Of a stretch of 64,000 nt of DNA, positions 1 to 11,000 are shown piece after piece. Each line of letters begins with the position of its first letter. Within the stretch, counting starts at the first letter, position 1. The notes under the pieces are model-generated. The model saw only the letters and a list, made by a program, of their open reading frames with translations, made no database searches and was not told where the DNA came from. This DNA comes from Hyphomonadaceae bacterium (GTDB lineage Bacteria; Pseudomonadota; Alphaproteobacteria; Rhizobiales; Hyphomicrobiaceae). The translations under genes were made by a program, and so were the position numbers. Where the stretch lies: the NCBI GenBank assembly GCA_019747815.1, contig JAIEQJ010000050.1, forward strand, positions 1-64,000, written 5' to 3'.

Positions 1-67
1 CAATCACCTTGTCCTGCCTCGCGGGTGGAGGAATTTGACTGACCGCACCCGGAGGAATTTGAAGTGA

Positions 68-1072
68 CCCGCGGGGCGCGAGAAGAGACGGCTTTCAGTT
101 GCTCGAAACTTCGGGGCGGTGGGCAAGCGCTGGTTCAAGGAAGCGCGCATGGCGGAAAGCACCCGCGCCATGCGGAAAGCGATTTTCGATCGTGACATTC
201 TTCCTGTCTGGAACAATCGGTTGCTGACCGAGATCACGCCAGACGACCTGCGCGCTCTGTGCGGCAAAGTGAAAAACCGGGGAGCGCCGGCAACGGCCAT
301 TCACGTGCGCGATATCGTCAAGCAGATCTACGCCTTCGCAATCTTGCATGGCGAGAGGGTCAGCAACCCGGCTAACGACGTAGGACCGGCCTCCATTGCC
401 ACCTTTGCACCTAAGGATCGGGCACTATCGCCAGGCGAGATCCGCATCATGCTTCATCAGCTGGAGCATGTTCCGACGCTGCCAACCATCCGATTGGGCC
501 TGCGGTTGATCCTGCTCACCATGGTGCGCAAGAGCGAGCTGCTCGATGCAGTATGGGACGAAGTCGATTTCGAGAATGCGGTTTGGAGCATTCCAAAGGA
601 GCGTATGAAGCGTGGCAAAACGCACAACGTCTACTTGTCGCGGCAGTCACTCGACATCCTGATCGCTCTCAGGACATGCGCGGGGAACTCGCGATACCTG
701 CTCCCGTCACGCTATGACGCAGACGCGCCGATGTCGCGAGCGACCTTCAACCGCATCACGGTCGCAGTGGTCGAGCGAGCTGCGAAGCAGAACTTACGGC
801 TCGGGCCGTTTACGGTTCACGATCTGCGGCGCACCGGCTCCACTCTGTTGAACGAACTCGGTTTCAATCGGGATTGGGTAGAGAAATGTCTCGCGCACGA
901 AGAGGGCCGATCCTCTCGGGGGGTCTATAACAAGGCGGAATACGAGCAACAGCGTCGGCACATGCTGCAGGAATGGGCGGATATGATCGATGCCTGGGTT
1001 GACGGGCGCAAGCATGCGCCGATGCTTTTTCCCATATCCATGCAATTGATTGCGGCGGAACCTACCGCCTGA
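68..1072 (+). CDS. Tyrosine recombinase / P4-like integrase, probably N-terminally truncated (annotatable GTG start at 119; frame open from 68 after a TGA at 65-67)
   Basis: Full catalytic domain: MVRKSELLDAVW (Arg), HDLRRTGSTLLNELG (HxLR), CLAHEE, RGVYNKAEY (Tyr). Residues upstream of GTG (SVARNFGAVGKRWFKEAR) look like continuing integrase SAM-like domain but the arm-binding domain is absent. Confidence 0.85.
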   Translation, partial: PAGREKRRLSVARNFGAVGKRWFKEARMAESTRAMRKAIFDRDILPVWNNRLLTEITPDDLRALCGKVKNRGAPATAIHVRDIVKQIYAFAILHGERVSNPANDVGPASIATFAPKDRALSPGEIRIMLHQLEHVPTLPTIRLGLRLILLTMVRKSELLDAVWDEVDFENAVWSIPKERMKRGKTHNVYLSRQSLDILIALRTCAGNSRYLLPSRYDADAPMSRATFNRITVAVVERAAKQNLRLGPFTVHDLRRTGSTLLNELGFNRDWVEKCLAHEEGRSSRGVYNKAEYEQQRRHMLQEWADMIDAWVDGRKHAPMLFPISMQLIAAEPTA

Positions 1073-1262
1073 CTGGCCGGCTCGTGCGTTTTCGCACGTC
1101 AGGCGAAGGCACCCGCTTGCAGGACGCACTGCGTCTCTCTTCGAGCCAAGCCTCGACCTCCGCAGCGTCCCATGCCACGCATCGTGGGGTCAGATAAAAC
1201 CGCCGAGGGAACTCACCCCGTTGCTCCATTTCATAGATCGTCGTGTCAGCCAGCGGCACCAT
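1062..1262 (-). CDS. AlpA-family phage/ICE regulatory protein (HTH)
   Basis: MVPLADTTIYEMEQRGEFPRRFYLTPRCVAWDAAEVEAWLEERR matches the AlpA pattern (STIYxxxxxGxFPxPxxLxxRxVxWxxxEVxxWxxxR). Start uncertain; may begin further upstream. Confidence 0.75.
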   Translation of the reverse strand: MVPLADTTIYEMEQRGEFPRRFYLTPRCVAWDAAEVEAWLEERRSASCKRVPSPDVRKRTSRPVRR

Positions 1263-1897
1263 TTGTCTGAGCTGATGGCGGCGAATAGATCGCTTGAGAA
1301 GATCTCTTGGTCTGGAATCTATACCGCCAGGCCGCGCATCAATGGCGCTCGGCAATTGGGTTGGCTGGACCAGCGCTCGTCCTGGTTCCCCATGTCGTGT
1401 CAGGCTGTGCCCGCCAAGCGGCCGATCGGATGTCGGATCGGCGGGTGATGCCTCAGCGTCTTCGGGGTGCATCGTCCGGGGCTGGTGGACTTTGATAGTT
1501 TGTGGAGCGCCCTGCGGACCGCTAAAAGCGCCGCCCCTTCTCGTTTTTTGCATTCTTCCTATCCCAAACCTATCTGGCGCATGGATGGAGCGAGCGGCTG
1601 CCACACGCCTCAGTGTCATGGACAGCATCTCGCTTCTGAGGAGGATCGCGACATCTGCGCCGCGGCTCAATTGGGAAAGCCGGGAAGAGGAAAGAGTATC
1701 CGGGAAAGTACAGGGAACCGACCCTGCGGTTATGGTAGGGTGGTTGCGGGGATAGGATTTGGACGAAAGCGCACGCCAATTGAGTTTCTGATGATAGGGT
1801 AGGTGCGAAAGGCGCTTTCCGGCCTGTGACGGCCGACCCCCGCTCATTGCCACCGGGTTAGTCGGTTTGCAGCATGGCTGCAAAACCGCAGCGCAGT

Positions 1898-2773
1898 TCA
1901 ACCTGATCGGAAAGTCAGGGCAAGAGCTTTGCCGAGGTTCTCGGCGGACTCCGATTGCTTTTCGCCGTGATATTTGAAGCGCAACGCGAACATGAAGCTT
2001 GTTGCCTCGTTGTTGGCTTCTCTTCTTTCCAACCCGCGTTCCTCAAGCGTGTCACGGCGTCTCGCGCGCAGCATCTCTATCATGCCGCAAAGCCGCACGT
2101 GGAGCGTAGCGCATTCCCTGGCGATCGCCTCATCGCTTCTGACGATCTCACGGGTCAGGTCGTCGCTCGCCACAAGATCCAGGCTGCTGAAATTGGTCGC
2201 TGCGCCCATCTTGGCCGCAAGCTTGTTGCCCTGCTCCTCGCCCCAACGCTCGGCTTCATCGAACAGGTGGTCATGAGCGTTCGACAACGCCTCATAGAGA
2301 CGGCAATCGTTCGATCCAAATGCCCGTTCATCTACAAGCTGTTTTACCGCCTCAGGTAGGAGGCCTGCGGCAGCCGCCAGCTGGCGGACGGCAAAATCCA
2401 GCACCTTGACGGTCTCGGCGACCCGCCTGCGGGCCACGGTTGGCGAAACATCGAACGTTTCGTAGCGCGCTTTGAGCCACTGCCTGTAGAACTCCTCGAT
2501 CTCGTCCCAAGTCGTTCCGCCCGCAAAGCTGACCCCGTTCTCATGGCTGATCGTGTAGCCGTCGAGGAGTTTCGGGAATCTCGCCTTGACCGCGTCAAGC
2601 TTGGCCTTGTGGTTCCTGGGTGGCGTGGTTCCGGCGAACGTCAGGAGCGCCGAGAACACCGCATCGACAGCAGAGTAACCGTCGGCGATGGCCTGGCGCT
2701 GCGTCCCGGCGTAGGTGGCATGGGCCGCAAACTGGGCCGCTATTGCCAGCGCCTGCAAAACTTCTTCTTTCAT
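1898..2773 (-). CDS. Hypothetical protein, possibly HEPN-like N-terminus
   Basis: Start MKEEVLQALAIAAQFAAHATYAG; ADGYSAVDAVFSALLTFAGTTPPRNHKAKLDAV has HEPN-like layout and RECATLH fits Rx5H, but assignment is weak. Confidence 0.5.
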   Translation of the reverse strand: MKEEVLQALAIAAQFAAHATYAGTQRQAIADGYSAVDAVFSALLTFAGTTPPRNHKAKLDAVKARFPKLLDGYTISHENGVSFAGGTTWDEIEEFYRQWLKARYETFDVSPTVARRRVAETVKVLDFAVRQLAAAAGLLPEAVKQLVDERAFGSNDCRLYEALSNAHDHLFDEAERWGEEQGNKLAAKMGAATNFSSLDLVASDDLTREIVRSDEAIARECATLHVRLCGMIEMLRARRRDTLEERGLERREANNEATSFMFALRFKYHGEKQSESAENLGKALALTFRSG

Positions 2774-2792
2774 GTTCCAACCGGACTTTTCA

Positions 2793-3221
2793 TCAGACGA
2801 TGGCTGGCACGACGAAGGTCCAGCCGTGGTGCTGCTCGATCTCGCCGACCGCGCGGGCGCAGCGCAGGAGGCGCACGGCATCCCGCTTGCGCAAGGCTTC
2901 CTGTCCCGCGCTTTTCAGCCGCTCGATGAACTCCCGGTCGTGATCGCTGTTGAACTCGTCCCGGTAGAGGAAACACTGGCCGATCAGCGTTTTCACGACG
3001 AAGCCGTCGACCTTCCTGTAGAGCACGGCGTCGTCGCGCAGCTCCACCAGCTTCTCGGCCTGGCGGGTGCTCAGCGGCTCTTCGCGCGCCTGCATCGTGT
3101 CAAGAAAATCCAGCTCCCAGTCCGTCCAGTCGACATCGCCGAGTTTCAACAGGTATGCGGCGATCGACCGGGCGCGGCCCGTATTCTTCGCGATCTCATT
3201 GATATCCCGGTAGTCGGTCAT
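2793..3221 (-). CDS. Hypothetical protein (142 aa), upstream partner of 1898..2773
   Basis: MTDYRDINEIAKNTGRARSIAAYLLKL...; same strand, 19 bp upstream of the next start. Confidence 0.6.
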   Translation of the reverse strand: MTDYRDINEIAKNTGRARSIAAYLLKLGDVDWTDWELDFLDTMQAREEPLSTRQAEKLVELRDDAVLYRKVDGFVVKTLIGQCFLYRDEFNSDHDREFIERLKSAGQEALRKRDAVRLLRCARAVGEIEQHHGWTFVVPAIV

Positions 3222-3463
3222 CGGCGGCGGCTGTTCGAAAGCTGTGGAGCAGCTGTTGGGACCCTGAGAACTCCCGCCCACCGGTAGCTGATTCGCGGCT
3301 CACTGGGGATGGGCGACACGCCACCGTCGATCGCTCAGCCGCGCCTATCCCATTGGTGGATAGCAGGGAAAACTCTCCCGAAGATGAAAAGCGCTGGTGC
3401 ATGAACTCGCTGCCGCCGTATCCTTGCTGGTGATTCTCTCGGCAACCGCGCTTTCGGCACAGG

Positions 3464-4642
3464 ATGGACCACCCGCTCGCCCATCTGAGCGGCGATCAGC
3501 TCGATGAATTGGTCGCTCGCTACTACACCACCCGCGAATCCGTCGCGGCGCTCATGCGCGCCTTCGGAATCGAAGGCCGGCCAAGCTCGTTCGTCAGCAT
3601 GTTGCCGCCGGTCGTGCACAAGGATCTGTGCTGCGCGTTCTGCGAGGGCCAGAATCTCGTTTCGCAGCGCCTGAGCCGCGACCGGTCTTCAACTATCTCC
3701 GATCCCTCCTGTCCTTCCTGCGGCCACCGCGCCGACCCGCGATGCACCTGCGCGCATTGCCAGGCGCTGGCCGCGCGCCGGCGGGCGGAGATCGACCGGC
3801 GCAAGCGCGAAGTGATCGGGCGCGTTTTCGCGGTGCCCAAGGAAGTGGAGCGAAACCCGGCCGACCTCAGCCTCCGGGACGCTGTCTACCTGCTGGCCCT
3901 GTTCAGGCACTCAGTCTCCGAGGACCTTTCCTTCGCTGAACCCTATGCGCAACGCCGCGACCGGCTGGCGCCGTCCTCCGAGGACACGCGGCGCGTGGCG
4001 AAGCATCTTTGGTCGAAGCGCCTAATCGTCGTCGGTCCCGACAGCGATACGGATGCGTTCATCTTCAATGACGACCTCACCGACTGCCCGCAGCTCTATC
4101 TGGATAAGGTCGTGTGGGCATTCTTGCCGGGGCAACCGACGCATGAGAAGCGGGAATTCCTGAGCGAGCTTGAGCGGCTGGCGCGTGATGGGCCCTGGCC
4201 GGAGGGGTGGAGCGACCAGTTCAACGTGCTGTGGCATGAGATCGCCAAGGCGGAATGCCTCCAATACTACACCCATTCGCTCGCCGAGCGCGGCTACGAG
4301 CTGGAGACGCTCGGCGAGAAGACGCACGCCGTATTCGATGAGCTGCTGCTGCATTTCTCGATCGGGCAAGTGTTCAACCTCAGCTGGCAGGCCGTCCGCG
4401 ACACGACGGACTACATCGTGAAGGAGCGCCTCCCGAAATACCACGCCAAGAATTCCTTCATCGGAGCGGTCCAGCGCAAGGCCGACAAGGCCCGGGCCGA
4501 AGGATGGACCATCCGCAACTCGCGCCGCGACTTCAACTGCCCCCAGACCGTCGTGAGCTCTGTCTTCTTCGACGTGTTCGCGCAGGTAGGCGGCAATGCG
4601 CTAGAAATGATCCCACCGGCTTCCACCGCCTCCGCGGCGTAA
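3464..4642 (+). CDS. Cys-rich (zinc-ribbon-like) protein of unknown function, paired with CHAT protein
   Basis: DLCCAFCEG ... DPSCPSCGHRADPRCTCAHC (three CxxC-type motifs); 4-bp gap to next CDS start. Confidence 0.7.
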   Translation: MDHPLAHLSGDQLDELVARYYTTRESVAALMRAFGIEGRPSSFVSMLPPVVHKDLCCAFCEGQNLVSQRLSRDRSSTISDPSCPSCGHRADPRCTCAHCQALAARRRAEIDRRKREVIGRVFAVPKEVERNPADLSLRDAVYLLALFRHSVSEDLSFAEPYAQRRDRLAPSSEDTRRVAKHLWSKRLIVVGPDSDTDAFIFNDDLTDCPQLYLDKVVWAFLPGQPTHEKREFLSELERLARDGPWPEGWSDQFNVLWHEIAKAECLQYYTHSLAERGYELETLGEKTHAVFDELLLHFSIGQVFNLSWQAVRDTTDYIVKERLPKYHAKNSFIGAVQRKADKARAEGWTIRNSRRDFNCPQTVVSSVFFDVFAQVGGNALEMIPPASTASAA

Positions 4643-4646
4643 AGCC

Positions 4647-6857
4647 ATGTCGGAACTTGATCCGCTGAAGATCTATTACTTCGTCGTCCTTGCGACCGAC
4701 GATCCTTACGACGTGACTCCTTTCCAAGGTTTTTCGACCAGCTGGAAGACCGTCCACTGGGCGCTCGCTCATCTGCCGTCGCTGCCGTGCGACATACTCG
4801 AGCGCAGCCATCACTTCCCGCAGGTCATCGCCCAAAGAATGGGCGGGTACAGGTCCCTATCCTGGGCGCCCGTAAGCATCCGGTCGCTGGAACAGATCGC
4901 AGCCGACGACCTCGGCGTGTTCGTTGTGTTCTTCACAGGAGAACAAGATTGCGCCACGCGTGTAGCGCGCTGGTCAAAAGCCCTTCAGCGCCCAACGCTG
5001 CACGTCTCGGCCATAGAGGCCGATGGCGCCCTCGATTTCAAAAAGTTCGGGACAGACGCACTTCACGTCTACTGCATAGAGGCCATGAAGTCCTCTCCGG
5101 GTGCATTCTCAGCCGAGCAGAAGCAAGCCGGCGAAACTGCGCTTGCCAACTGGAAAGACCCAGACCCAACACCGTCCGGCATCAAGGCTCACGGGCACAA
5201 TATCGTCCTACCGAACCACATGTCGCTCGAACGCGCCTGCAGGACGCTTGATCCGGGCAAGCCGTTCATCGGGCGAACCGAGGATGAATACACGAAGCTC
5301 ATCCTTGAAAGCGCAGCGGCCGTCTTGCGCGTTCGGGAAGACGTCGGGCTATATCCCGTTCACTTCATGACACTGATAAGGCCAGGCATCGTTCTGGCCG
5401 AGCCCGCCCTGTACCGGATGAACTACGAGCCGTTCAAGCGCGAAGGACCCTTCGACGAGAAGGCGGTCCAGAGAACGATGCGGCGTATCCAGACCCAGAA
5501 GGGACTGTGCTCGTCCGGCGGAAAGGAGATATTGGAGGACCTGTCCGAGTCTCCCGGCGCGCGGACCATCCTGTCGATGCGGCAGGCGGAGCTTGAGACA
5601 TTCACGCTGGCTGTAGGTTTGCACGCCGCCCAGACGACATCTGCCGTGGTCCGGCTGTCACCAGGCGTCAATCACGTCTTTCCGGCGCTGTCCGCCTATG
5701 CGCGGAGTGTGCGGTCCAACACGCTGGAAGCCCGTATGAAGTCGCGGCGGCTCTTCAACTCAATACAGAACGGCTTGCGTGACGCCGTTGGGAAGGAGCG
5801 CATCGCGTTCATCGAGGAACAAGGAGGGTTGTTTAAGATCGTTTCCGACGCGCCCATGGAATGGCTGCCCGTGGGCAACCTGCCCTTGTCGATTCGCTAC
5901 GACTGCTCGCGCATCAACGCGACGCCGGGCAACATGCTGATGGCCCTACTGACCCAGCCCCCAGCAATCGTGGTCCCGCCCGACGCGCTGCATAAGATTC
6001 TGGTCGTATCATCGTTTGCAGATGATGACCCGTTGAGAGAGGTCCTGACCGGTTCGCTGGAGGCGATGAGAGAAGGGTGGGCTGACAAGGCTGAAGTCGT
6101 CTTCAAACGGGTCAGGAACCGCGCCGAGTTCATCGATGCACTCAACAGCTTCGACGGCGGCATTCTGATTTTCGATGGGCATGGGGCCGACAATGCCAGT
6201 GAGCCCATCGGCAAGCTCGTCATCGGCGGCGAGGCCGTAGATGTTTGGGAATTCCGGGGCAAGGTGCGCATACCGCCGATCGTGATCCTGAGCGCATGCG
6301 ACACTCATGGAATCGACGCGTCGTCACAAGCCACAGTTGGGAATGGCTTCCTATTCCTTGGAGCGCGTACCGTCCTTGCAACGCTGCTGCCGGTCAATGG
6401 ACCAGCTTCGGCGGTTTTCATCGCCAGACTACTGCTGCGCATCGTCGAGTTCCTGCCTGCGGCCCTCGCGGAGAAGAAACGCGCGCTAAACTGGACAGAG
6501 GTCGTCTCGGGGATGTTGCGGATGCTGCTTGCCAGCGAAATGCTCGACGCTCTTGTCGGCCCGCCTGCCATACCAGACACGCCCCGCGGAAAGATGCAAT
6601 CGCAGGCCAATATCGACATCAACGTACGCGAGGAAGACGGCTGGTTCGACAACTTGCTTGAACGCATTGCCGCGCATCGCGGCGAAGCGCTCGCAACGGT
6701 AGCGTCCAAGGCCGAGACGGTCATCGCCCGGTCCCAGGCCATTCGGTACGTCCAGCTGGGCAATCCCGAAATGATCCTCATAGAGGACGGAGAGGTCGGA
6801 AAGCGCGTGATGGAGATCTACCGGCAAGCCAACGAAGAACTATGCGCAGGGGGCTGA
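4647..6857 (+). CDS. CHAT-domain (caspase-like) protease
   Basis: C-terminal GGILIFDGHGADN ... IPPIVILSACDTHGIDASSQATVGNGFLFLGARTVLATLLPVNGPASAVF: His (DGHG) and Cys (SACDT) dyad typical of CHAT. Confidence 0.85.
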   Translation: MSELDPLKIYYFVVLATDDPYDVTPFQGFSTSWKTVHWALAHLPSLPCDILERSHHFPQVIAQRMGGYRSLSWAPVSIRSLEQIAADDLGVFVVFFTGEQDCATRVARWSKALQRPTLHVSAIEADGALDFKKFGTDALHVYCIEAMKSSPGAFSAEQKQAGETALANWKDPDPTPSGIKAHGHNIVLPNHMSLERACRTLDPGKPFIGRTEDEYTKLILESAAAVLRVREDVGLYPVHFMTLIRPGIVLAEPALYRMNYEPFKREGPFDEKAVQRTMRRIQTQKGLCSSGGKEILEDLSESPGARTILSMRQAELETFTLAVGLHAAQTTSAVVRLSPGVNHVFPALSAYARSVRSNTLEARMKSRRLFNSIQNGLRDAVGKERIAFIEEQGGLFKIVSDAPMEWLPVGNLPLSIRYDCSRINATPGNMLMALLTQPPAIVVPPDALHKILVVSSFADDDPLREVLTGSLEAMREGWADKAEVVFKRVRNRAEFIDALNSFDGGILIFDGHGADNASEPIGKLVIGGEAVDVWEFRGKVRIPPIVILSACDTHGIDASSQATVGNGFLFLGARTVLATLLPVNGPASAVFIARLLLRIVEFLPAALAEKKRALNWTEVVSGMLRMLLASEMLDALVGPPAIPDTPRGKMQSQANIDINVREEDGWFDNLLERIAAHRGEALATVASKAETVIARSQAIRYVQLGNPEMILIEDGEVGKRVMEIYRQANEELCAGG

Positions 6858-7082
6858 ACTGGGCCCGAAAATTCATCGAGTGGACCGAGGCGTCGCTGCC
6901 GCGGGAAGAGTCCTGCGCGATGTAGGAGTAGCGAGTTGATCTTTGCCAGTATACGGAGATTTATTGCGCGAGCGCATGCGGTTCTTCATCTGGAGAGGCA
7001 AGCTGGCTTGTCTGCGGTGCGCTGATCGCTGAGCTACAGCTTGGCGGAGAACGCGATACAAGAGAGCCGCACAGCATTATCT

Positions 7083-8060
7083 TCATTGAGCAGCCTCCTC
7101 CAACGCGCTGACAATTCGCTTGTCGACGACCAATGGTTCTTGTTCGAGCCAGAGTTCACGCTTCGCTAGGTTTCGCACTAGAACTGGCGTTTCGCGGAGG
7201 TCAAGGTCCGGCGGCCAGGGGCCACGCAGCCCTTTCGATCGTATCGACTCCTGCCAGAACGAAGGAACGAACCACCGCAGGTCGCTCCATTGCTCGCGCA
7301 GATGCAAAAAGATGCGCACTCCATTTGGATCGAGGTCGCCGAAGTGGATAATCGGTATCTGTCGCCCAAAGCAGCCAAGGAATTGCACAACGGTGGCTGT
7401 GTCCCATCCCGGCACGTGAGCCAGCAACCATCCATCAAGCTCGGGCAGATCGCGCCATGCACCCAGATTCTCCACAAGGAGGACCGCGCGAATCCGCCCT
7501 TCCAATACAAGCCCGTCCTTCAAGGCACGCTCGGGGATTGACACTTCGCTGAGAGCAGCAGCGACCGCGGTGAGGTCCACGAGGCCGCGCCGAGTGCGGG
7601 CCTTGATTCCCCGGGGCGGACGAAGCCTCACCGAGCCGTCATGAGTCGATTCTGTGCACCCAAGTACCAACAACCTTCGCTCCGTAAGCCCTGCCTTCGA
7701 ATGTGGCGCAGTGAGCGCTGCGGCCGTACGGCGGTTGAGCCGCTCAGGCAGTGCGGGGAGACCGTCGGCGCGACGTGCGTCTTCAAGCTTGCGCCAGCCA
7801 TCCGGAGTAGGAGGCAGACCTCGGGCGGCGAGGCCGGCAAGCGCTTCGCCCCACTCGGGCCAGACTCTCTCGGTTAGTGTCACAAGCTCGGACCGGCGCT
7901 CCTCAACGAGTGCGATCTCACCGCGCCGGCCCGTCGCTCGTGTCCAAGGCAGCTCCGCAAGCGTATCGTGTGCAGCGGCCTGCCCACGCCGAAGCCTGAG
8001 GGTGCCGCGTACGATAAGCTCGAGCAGGGCGAGACGCTCCTCGGTTGTTTCCCACATCAT
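7083..8060 (-). CDS. jetD: Wadjet JetD-like, Toprim-containing nuclease subunit
   Basis: LLVENLGAW and HFGDLDPNGVRIF (TopoVI/Spo11-like Toprim E...DxD), last gene of a JetABCD-type operon, 4-bp overlap with jetC. Confidence 0.85.
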   Translation of the reverse strand: MMWETTEERLALLELIVRGTLRLRRGQAAAHDTLAELPWTRATGRRGEIALVEERRSELVTLTERVWPEWGEALAGLAARGLPPTPDGWRKLEDARRADGLPALPERLNRRTAAALTAPHSKAGLTERRLLVLGCTESTHDGSVRLRPPRGIKARTRRGLVDLTAVAAALSEVSIPERALKDGLVLEGRIRAVLLVENLGAWRDLPELDGWLLAHVPGWDTATVVQFLGCFGRQIPIIHFGDLDPNGVRIFLHLREQWSDLRWFVPSFWQESIRSKGLRGPWPPDLDLRETPVLVRNLAKRELWLEQEPLVVDKRIVSALEEAAQ

Positions 8061-11000
8061 GCTTCCACTCTCGTGCGCCGTCCGCTGACTAGCACCTCTT
8101 CGCGGCCGTCCGACGTCGTTCTACGCACGAGCCGATACGTTGTGTTGCCCTCAGCGCGTGCGACCTCGGGCGCGGCGATGAGAAGCTGCAAATCCAACGT
8201 CTGGCAGAGATCGAAGAGCACGCCGAGATTGTCCTGAGAGAGCCGATTCGCCTCGTCCAAGAACAGAAAGCGAAGCGACCCATGGGATCTCTTGCCGCGC
8301 AAGAGCGTCGAGTCTCGCTCCCACTCGGTGAGAACAACCATCATGAGTGCGGCGCCGACGCCGATCGCCTCGCCCGTCGAAAGGCGGGTGGGGTTGGCGA
8401 TCTCCCAGTCTGTGCCCGTCTTACGTCGGATCTCCACCTGTAGGTGCACGTACTCACGGTAGTCGAGCAAACGCTGTCCGCCGGTCCGACCACCCCCGTA
8501 GCGGCGGAAAATCTCTCCAAGGGCCTCCTCAATCGGAAGATCCTGTTGGAACAGGATTCCCTGCGCCGAGCCTTCGCGCAGGGCATTCAGAATCTGTTCC
8601 ATGCGTTCGACCGACGTGAGGCGTACGCGGATGCCATGGATGCCGCCAAAACTCACCCCCTCCAGATTCTTGGTCAACCGGTTAACCTGACCGCGCGCCT
8701 TGCGGATTTGCACTTCGATGCCGCGCGCCACATCCTCACTGGCGCCGCGCAAATCGCTCTCCTGGCGTGAGAGCCGCTCCTCGAGGCTCAATAGCTGATC
8801 ACGGAGCCTCAGGAGACCTTCGCGCGGATCATCGACCTCCGCGACCTGCGCGGGAAGACGGCGACGAAGCCAGTCGCGCACAGTGAGCCACAACTCCAAC
8901 ACGCCTTCACCGAAGTCTGCGTCGGAGGTGTCGCGCAGCACCTCGATTTCCGTCAGAAGGGTCGCGCCGCCCTGGGCGCCCCGCAACCTGTCAAACAGGA
9001 GCATCCTGTGGCTCTGGGCCTGCTGCACCAGATTGACGTGACCTCGCATGTCCGAAAGGTTCGTTTGACCGGCAGAAAGTACGCTCTCGAACAGCCCATA
9101 CTTGATGGCCTGTTCTCTTAGGCGTTCCCAGCGGGCAACCGCCGGCTCGGCCTCACGGCGCTCGCTTCCGAGCTTCGTTTCCAGCACTTCCGCAAGCTCC
9201 CGGGCCTTCTGTTGCGCCATTTCCTGGCTCCCGCGAGCAGTGAGCAGCTCGTCGCGACGGATGTTCGCGCTATTTAGCTCGCTTTCGAGGCGGTCGATCT
9301 CCTCCCTGGCAAGCCTAACAGCGTCCTTGCTCGGCGCAGCAATCCCGAACGACTCGAAGCGCTTGACCGCAGCATCGTGTGCTTGGGTCGCAACCCTTCG
9401 TCTGCCGTCGGCATCCTGCCAGCTTGAGTTCGTGGCCTCGTAGCTATCTTCCGCGCTGTCCGCGGCTTCTTGTGCATCTGCTTGTGCAGTCTCCGCCTCG
9501 CGAAGTTGCGCTTCGATCGCCGGGACTAGTGCCTGGCTTTCTGCCAGTCTGCCCGGCGCCTCCGACCAGGTCAGCGCCTCGGCGTTCGCGTGGACGTAAA
9601 CAATAGCATCGACCACCCCGTCCAGACGTTCCCGTTCGCGCCGCAGGTCATCGACGCGCAGCTGCAAGGCAGTAGCCTCATCCTCGGAAAGCGGCAGGGT
9701 TCGAAGGGTCACCAGATTCGTGTCAACGGTGTCTGCGAAACGCGATACGCGAAATACTTCTGCTTGTGCGGCACATGCCGTCTCGTGCTCTCGCTCAAGC
9801 AATCGTACACGCTCAGCGTAGTCGGGCGGGTCCAGGAGCAGCGCCTCCGAAAGCAGGTGCCGCAGTGCGTCGATACGCGGGCGCAGCATCCGAGAGGCTT
9901 CCGAGTGCTGTCCCGCCGCGCCGCGCGAGGCTTCGATGTGCGTCTTCGTGTCCGCGAGCTTCCGTCGCACCTGTGCCAGCTGCTCCGTTGGGTCGGCGGC
10001 GAGCCAGATCAGATGGCCTCCTAGAAGTGCGTCGGCATCGAGTAGCAGCCGCTCAATTCGCCTGCGCTTTGCACGCAATGCCTCGAGTTCTCGTGCCTTG
10101 GTTTCGGCCTCGGCGCGCAGCTCCCCTGCCCTTGCCTCACGGGCCCGCCGCCCCAAGCGGGGGCGCGCAGGAATGCGCGAGACACGCAGCGCACGCCCCT
10201 CATCCACGATGACGTCCGGGGAGCCCTCCTCGGCTTGCGCCACAGCGGACCCCAGCTCCTCCAGGTCGGCATCGCGTGGTAAGAGCCACACATCAGGAAG
10301 CGCTACAGCACGGCCCGCTATCGCACGCGCAGCCGCCAGAGGATCGTCGACGACGAGCGCCTGGGTAAGCGGACCTAGGCAAGCTTCAAGCCTCCCAGCC
10401 TCGCTCAGAGCAGCGTCCTCGAAGCTGCCGGCCACGGCCTCCGCTCCAAGCAAGTCCTTCAAGCGCAGAAGCTCCGGGGCGAATGACCCGCCCGCAGCGA
10501 TAAGCTCGCGCGCATCTCGTACGAGCACCTCCTGGCGCTCGTACGTTGTCTCCTCAGCTCTGCGAACCAATGTAAGGCTCTCGCCAACCGCCGTGCGGGC
10601 ACGTTCGAGGCTAGCGCGATCGACCACAGGAAAGTCCACGTGCCCGCAAAGCCGCGCTGCACGTGCCTGGTGCTCGCGCCACTCGGGCTCACTGTCAGCG
10701 AGCTGTCGTTGCTGCGCCTCAAGATCGTTCAGGACGCGCTGCGCGTTGGTAAGCTCGTTGAGGGCTTTGCGCTCTGCCTCGTCATGGTCTCCACGTTCTG
10801 CTTCCAGACCATCAAGAAGGGAATATATGACAACGCCCGCTGGCTCCTCGGACAACACGATGCCCAGCTTCTGTGCCCGTGCGCGAGCGAATGCCTGACG
10901 CTCAGCAAGTCTACGTGCTTCAGCAAGCTCAGCCGCGAGCGAGGACACACGTCCGGCCAGCGCGACCTGATCACGGTATCTGCGCAAAGCCTCAACTGCG

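Noticed and set aside
4647-6857. Type III-E CRISPR (Craspase) or gasdermin system
   Set aside because: CHAT dyad is present but no gRAMP/Cas, TPR-CHAT layout or gasdermin-like neighbour was found.
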